This document shows positions 12,731-15,291 of a stretch of DNA of 15,291 bases, piece by piece. This DNA comes from an uncultured Alistipes sp. GTDB taxonomy: Bacteria; Bacteroidota; Bacteroidia; Bacteroidales; Rikenellaceae. Location of the stretch: contig CAUHCL010000043.1 in the NCBI GenBank assembly GCA_959604655.1, positions 1 through 15,291 on the forward strand, in the 5' to 3' direction. How positions within the stretch are numbered: position 1 is the first letter of the stretch; the number at the start of each line of letters is the position of its first letter. A program made the translations under genes and the position numbers. The notes under the pieces are model-generated. The model ran no database searches, was not told the DNA's origin, and saw only the letters and a list, made by a program, of their open reading frames with translations.

Positions 12731-13549
12731 ATGGGCAGGAAACGGATGATGCTCTACTTCGGGTCGTTCAACCCCATCCACAAGGGCCATACGGCGCTGG
12801 CGGAATATGTCGTCGACCGCGATCTGTGCGACGAGGCGGCATTGATCGTATCGCCGCAGAATCCCTTCAAGCAGATCTGGACGCAGGCGCCCGAGTTCGA
12901 CCGCTTCGAGATGGCCGAGATCGCATGCCGCAATTCGCGCCATCCCGAGCGCATACGCCCGTCGGTGGTGGAGTTCCTGCTCGACAAACCGTCGTACACG
13001 ATCAACACGCTGCGCCACCTGTCGGAGAACTACGGCAGCGAAATGGATTTCGCCATACTGATGGGCAGCGACCTCATAAACCAGCTTCCCCGTTGGCGCG
13101 AAGCCGAGAGCATAATCGCAGGCTACGACATATACGTCTACCCGCGTCCCGACGCCGAAGCGGAGTTCACCACCGCGCGCACCACCGTGCTCGGCGATGC
13201 TCCGCAATACGACTTCTCGTCGACCAAGATACGCGAGGCGCTGGAGCGCGGCGAGGATGCGGCGGAGATGGTCGACGGCGGGGTGCTGCAATACATACGT
13301 GAACACGGGCTGTGGACTCCCGCCCGAATCATAGCCGACCTGACGGCGGCCATCGAGCGTACGCCCGACAACGCGGCTCTGCACCTGGAGCGCGGCAAGC
13401 GTTATTTCCGCTGCAACGAGTGGGGCAGTGCCGTCAACGACTTCAACCGCGCCCGCGAGATCGATCCCGACTGCACCGAGGCGCAGCAGTTCATCGAGAT
13501 GGCGCAGGAGATTCTGGAGTTCCGTTACAAGGACATTTATAACCCCTGA
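12731..13549 (+). CDS. nadD: Nicotinate-nucleotide adenylyltransferase with C-terminal TPR
   Basis: Residues 1 to about 197 form a complete NadD, which adenylylates nicotinate mononucleotide in NAD synthesis. The nucleotidyltransferase motif GSFNPIHKGH is at 11-20 (H17, H20), DFAILMGSD at 106-114 and SSTKIREAL at 163-171. The catalytic domain normally ends near here. This protein continues for another 75 residues with a canonical 34-residue TPR at 215-248: G, Y, A, F, A and P stand at consensus positions 8, 11, 20, 24, 27 and 32. A last helix ends in KDIYNP. The extension may bind a partner or promote oligomerisation, which is inference. The start could be 12731, or 12746 where AGGAAACGG precedes two ATG codons. 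Gaps to its neighbours are 3 bases on each side. Confidence 0.92.
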   Translation: MGRKRMMLYFGSFNPIHKGHTALAEYVVDRDLCDEAALIVSPQNPFKQIWTQAPEFDRFEMAEIACRNSRHPERIRPSVVEFLLDKPSYTINTLRHLSENYGSEMDFAILMGSDLINQLPRWREAESIIAGYDIYVYPRPDAEAEFTTARTTVLGDAPQYDFSSTKIREALERGEDAAEMVDGGVLQYIREHGLWTPARIIADLTAAIERTPDNAALHLERGKRYFRCNEWGSAVNDFNRAREIDPDCTEAQQFIEMAQEILEFRYKDIYNP

Positions 13550-13552
13550 CGA

Positions 13553-14137
13553 ATGATGATAGAGATAGACGACAAGATAGTGAGTGCCGACATCCTGCGC
13601 GAATGCTTCGCCTGCGACCTCGGCCGATGCAAGGGCATCTGCTGCGTGGAGGGCGACGCGGGCGCACCGCTGGAGATCGACGAGGTGGACGAACTGGAGG
13701 CCGAATATCCCAACTATGCACCCTATATGACCGAGGAAGGACGCCGCGAGGTCGAAAAGCAGGGGTTCATGGTGGTGGATGCCGACGGCGACTACACCAC
13801 GCCGCTGGTGCGGGGCGCCGAGTGCGCCTACTCGTTCACCGAGAACGGCATCACCTTCTGCGCCATCGAGCGGGCCTACCGCGAGGGGCGCTGCCGATTC
13901 ATAAAACCCGTGTCGTGCCACCTCTATCCGATCCGCGTCGCACGCTTCTCGAACGGCAGCTACGGACTCAACTACCACCGCTGGCACGTGTGCCGATCGG
14001 CCGTGGAGTGCGGCCGCAAGGCGGGCATCCCGATATACCGAGCGCTGCGCGAGCCCATAATACGCCGTTTCGGCGAAGAGTTCTACAAGGCGCTGGAGTG
14101 CGCGCACGATCTGCTGCGCGAGCAAGGCGACGAATAA
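13553..14137 (+). CDS. DUF3109 family cysteine-rich protein
   Basis: The 194-residue soluble protein belongs to DUF3109, a Bacteroidota-rich family of unknown function. It is rich in cysteine. A cluster near the N-terminus reads CFACDLGRCKGICC (C18, C21, C26, C30, C31), and further cysteines are C91, C103, C114, C122, C147, C153 and C183. Conserved segments include SCHLYPIRV (121-129) and NYHRWHVC (140-147). The pattern recalls YkgJ-type CxxxCxxCC proteins and suggests bound zinc or an iron-sulfur cluster, but the metal is not known. There is no signal peptide. It is translated 3 bases after nadD; the start could equally be the second ATG at 13556. Position between nadD and a wall hydrolase gives no clear function. 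Confidence 0.88.
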   Translation: MMIEIDDKIVSADILRECFACDLGRCKGICCVEGDAGAPLEIDEVDELEAEYPNYAPYMTEEGRREVEKQGFMVVDADGDYTTPLVRGAECAYSFTENGITFCAIERAYREGRCRFIKPVSCHLYPIRVARFSNGSYGLNYHRWHVCRSAVECGRKAGIPIYRALREPIIRRFGEEFYKALECAHDLLREQGDE

Positions 14138-14149
14138 TTTAACCTAAGC

Positions 14150-15208
14150 ATGATGAACCGAATGAATTTACGTATAACATTCTTATCGCTGTTTTCTGTG
14201 GCCGCATGTGCCGCATCGGCTCAGGAAACGACATCGCGCGACACCGTGGCCGTGCAGCAGGACTCACTGAAAAAGGATTCGGCCTCGGGGCCCGTCGTCA
14301 TACGCCGTGTCCCGCTGGAGTCGGGACCCGAACTGGACGAGACGCTGCTGGTCGTCGATACCATACCCTCGTCGAGCGAAGGTCTCAGCATCGTGCTGTT
14401 CAACGACAACACGTGGCGTTACGTGCGCAACCGCGAGATCTCGGCCGACGACGACACCGTGTTCACCACCGACTGGGATACGACCAAGCTGCAACCTTAC
14501 GGCAAGGATCTGAAGGATCTGCCCGTGTCGCTCGTCATCGATCTGGTGGATTCGCTCAAGAGCTACCATTATCCGCGCGTGGGACGCGTCAATTCGAAGT
14601 ACGGACCGCGCCGCCGCGGCATCCACCAGGGAACCGACATAGGACTGAAGATAGGCGATCCCATTTACGCCGTATTCGACGGGCGGGTGCGCCTCACGCA
14701 GAATTACAGAGGCGGCTACGGCAATCTGATCGTGCTGCGTCACGACAACGGACTGGAGACCTTTTACGGCCACCTGTCGGAGATACTCGTGAAGCCCGAG
14801 CAGTGGGTGACGGCGGGGCAAGTGATAGGCTACGGCGGAAATACGGGCCGCAGCACGGGACCGCACCTTCATTTCGAGGTGCGTTACAAGGGCCAGTCGT
14901 TCGACGCCGAGCGCCTGATCGACTTCACGACGGGAACGCTGCGCCGCGAGACGTTCCTGCTCAAGCGCAGCTACTTCAGCCCCTATTCGCGGTTCACGCA
15001 GGATTTCGACGAAGAGATACAGAGCGCCGAGGAAGACAAGAAGATAGCGGCCGAAGCCGCCGCCGTCAAGTACCACATAGTGAAGAGCGGCGACACGCTG
15101 GGGCGCATAGCCATAAACAACCATACGACGGTGAGGAAGCTGTGCCAGCTGAACGGTATAAAGGAGACTACCATCCTGCGCATCGGCCAGCGTATACGGG
15201 TGAGATAA
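14150..15208 (+). CDS. Secreted M23 (LytM-type) peptidase with LysM domain
   Basis: The 352-residue protein has an N-terminal export signal (about residues 1-24, ending ASA-Q). VAAC at 17-20 could instead be a lipobox, so the mature form may be soluble or lipid-anchored. A short NDNTWRY-containing region (85-91) precedes the M23 peptidase domain at about 140-260. Its active site is complete: HxxxD with H159 and D163, H208 in YGHLS, and HLH with H239 and H241. By analogy with LytM, H159, D163 and H241 bind zinc and H208 and H239 are catalytic. It should cleave peptide cross-links in peptidoglycan. A LysM domain at about 306-350 (YHIVKSGDTLGRIA onward) would bind glycan. It is 12 bases after DUF3109 and ends the visible operon. 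Confidence 0.95.
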   Translation: MMNRMNLRITFLSLFSVAACAASAQETTSRDTVAVQQDSLKKDSASGPVVIRRVPLESGPELDETLLVVDTIPSSSEGLSIVLFNDNTWRYVRNREISADDDTVFTTDWDTTKLQPYGKDLKDLPVSLVIDLVDSLKSYHYPRVGRVNSKYGPRRRGIHQGTDIGLKIGDPIYAVFDGRVRLTQNYRGGYGNLIVLRHDNGLETFYGHLSEILVKPEQWVTAGQVIGYGGNTGRSTGPHLHFEVRYKGQSFDAERLIDFTTGTLRRETFLLKRSYFSPYSRFTQDFDEEIQSAEEDKKIAAEAAAVKYHIVKSGDTLGRIAINNHTTVRKLCQLNGIKETTILRIGQRIRVR

Positions 15209-15224
15209 CAGACTTAAATAATTT

Positions 15225-15245
15225 CGACATTGCCCTGCAATGTCG
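15225..15245 (+). terminator. Hairpin after the M23 peptidase gene
   Basis: CGACATTG (15225-15232) and CAATGTCG (15238-15245) form a perfect 8-bp stem with a 5-base loop, 16 bases after the peptidase stop codon. No T-run follows, so it is only terminator-like. Confidence 0.4.
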
Positions 15246-15279
15246 GCAGTTCGCCGCCACCCCGCGCGGCGGACTGCTG
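15244..15279. repeat. GC-rich inverted repeat at the window edge
   Basis: GCAGTTCGCCGC (15246-15257) pairs with GCGGCGGACTGC (15266-15277) over 12 bp with one T-G pair; the stem can grow by two further pairs outward. It directly abuts the preceding hairpin, giving two consecutive stems. The window ends before it can be seen whether a T-run or a gene follows. Confidence 0.45.
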
Positions 15280-15291
15280 TCGCAATCCTCC

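Noticed and set aside
12044..14125. A 693-codon open frame on the minus strand opposite gmk, nadD and DUF3109
   Set aside because: It is fully covered by three strongly supported plus-strand genes, and its translation is low-complexity and shows no domain. Long antisense frames are expected here because the sense genes avoid TTA, CTA and TCA codons.
1..15291. tRNA, rRNA, riboswitch, insertion sequence or prophage features
   Set aside because: I saw no cloverleaf-like structure, transposase, integrase, phage gene, target-site duplication or recognisable riboswitch core. A covariance-model scan would be needed to exclude small RNAs fully.

Overview
The window is about 15.3 kb of GC-rich chromosomal DNA. 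It most likely comes from a member of the Bacteroidota, and the Rikenellaceae (Alistipes-like) fit best. Three things point there. Several intergenic regions carry the Bacteroidota-type -7 promoter box TAnnTTFG-class sequence (consensus TAnnTTTG). Strong Shine-Dalgarno sites are scarce. The gene content is also characteristic: an AraM/EgsA-type dehydrogenase, a VOR/KOR-type oxidoreductase, a serC-serA-DUF1015 cluster, DUF3109 and a LysM-bearing M23 peptidase. The genus is inferred from composition and protein character, not from a database search.

Layout. (1) 64-2036, minus strand: methylglyoxal synthase (mgsA) and then an sn-glycerol-1-phosphate dehydrogenase. Two hairpins lie between them and each gene has its own promoter-like box. 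Both enzymes are expected to use dihydroxyacetone phosphate. (2) 2223-4885, minus strand: a compact four-gene operon (ferredoxin, alpha, beta, gamma) for a 2-oxoacid:ferredoxin oxidoreductase of the VorB/KorA type, with a promoter box upstream and a terminator downstream. (3) 5124-5861, plus strand: a single lipoprotein gene with DUF4163/DUF3298 (RsiV/PdaC-like) features, divergent from the oxidoreductase operon. It ends at a bidirectional terminator shared with the next operon. (4) 5922-9272, minus strand: serC-serA-DUF1015, a phosphorylated serine-biosynthesis operon without a recognisable phosphoserine phosphatase; its promoter has both -33 and -7 elements. (5) 9273-9620: a 348-base gene-free, partly AT-rich divergent region. 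(6) 9621-10988, plus strand: an ECF-type sigma factor followed by a single-pass membrane protein that is probably its partner, then a terminator. (7) 10989-11277: a gene-free stretch with two 51-base repeat units, each a palindrome plus a TATCTTTG box; the second is the likely yicC promoter. (8) 11278-15208, plus strand: a tightly spaced operon yicC-gmk-nadD-DUF3109-M23/LysM peptidase, combining RNA turnover, purine nucleotide and NAD synthesis, and cell-wall remodelling. NadD carries an unusual C-terminal TPR. Two adjacent hairpins follow at the right edge.

The region is essentially housekeeping. There are no mobile elements, CRISPR arrays, tRNAs, rRNAs or defence genes visible. The points that merit a second look are the DUF1015 gene in the serine operon, the NadD-TPR fusion, the duplicated palindrome-promoter modules upstream of yicC, the pairing of two DHAP-consuming enzymes, and the zinc-motif-free sigma-factor partner. 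I found no clear evidence of a wholly new multi-gene system.
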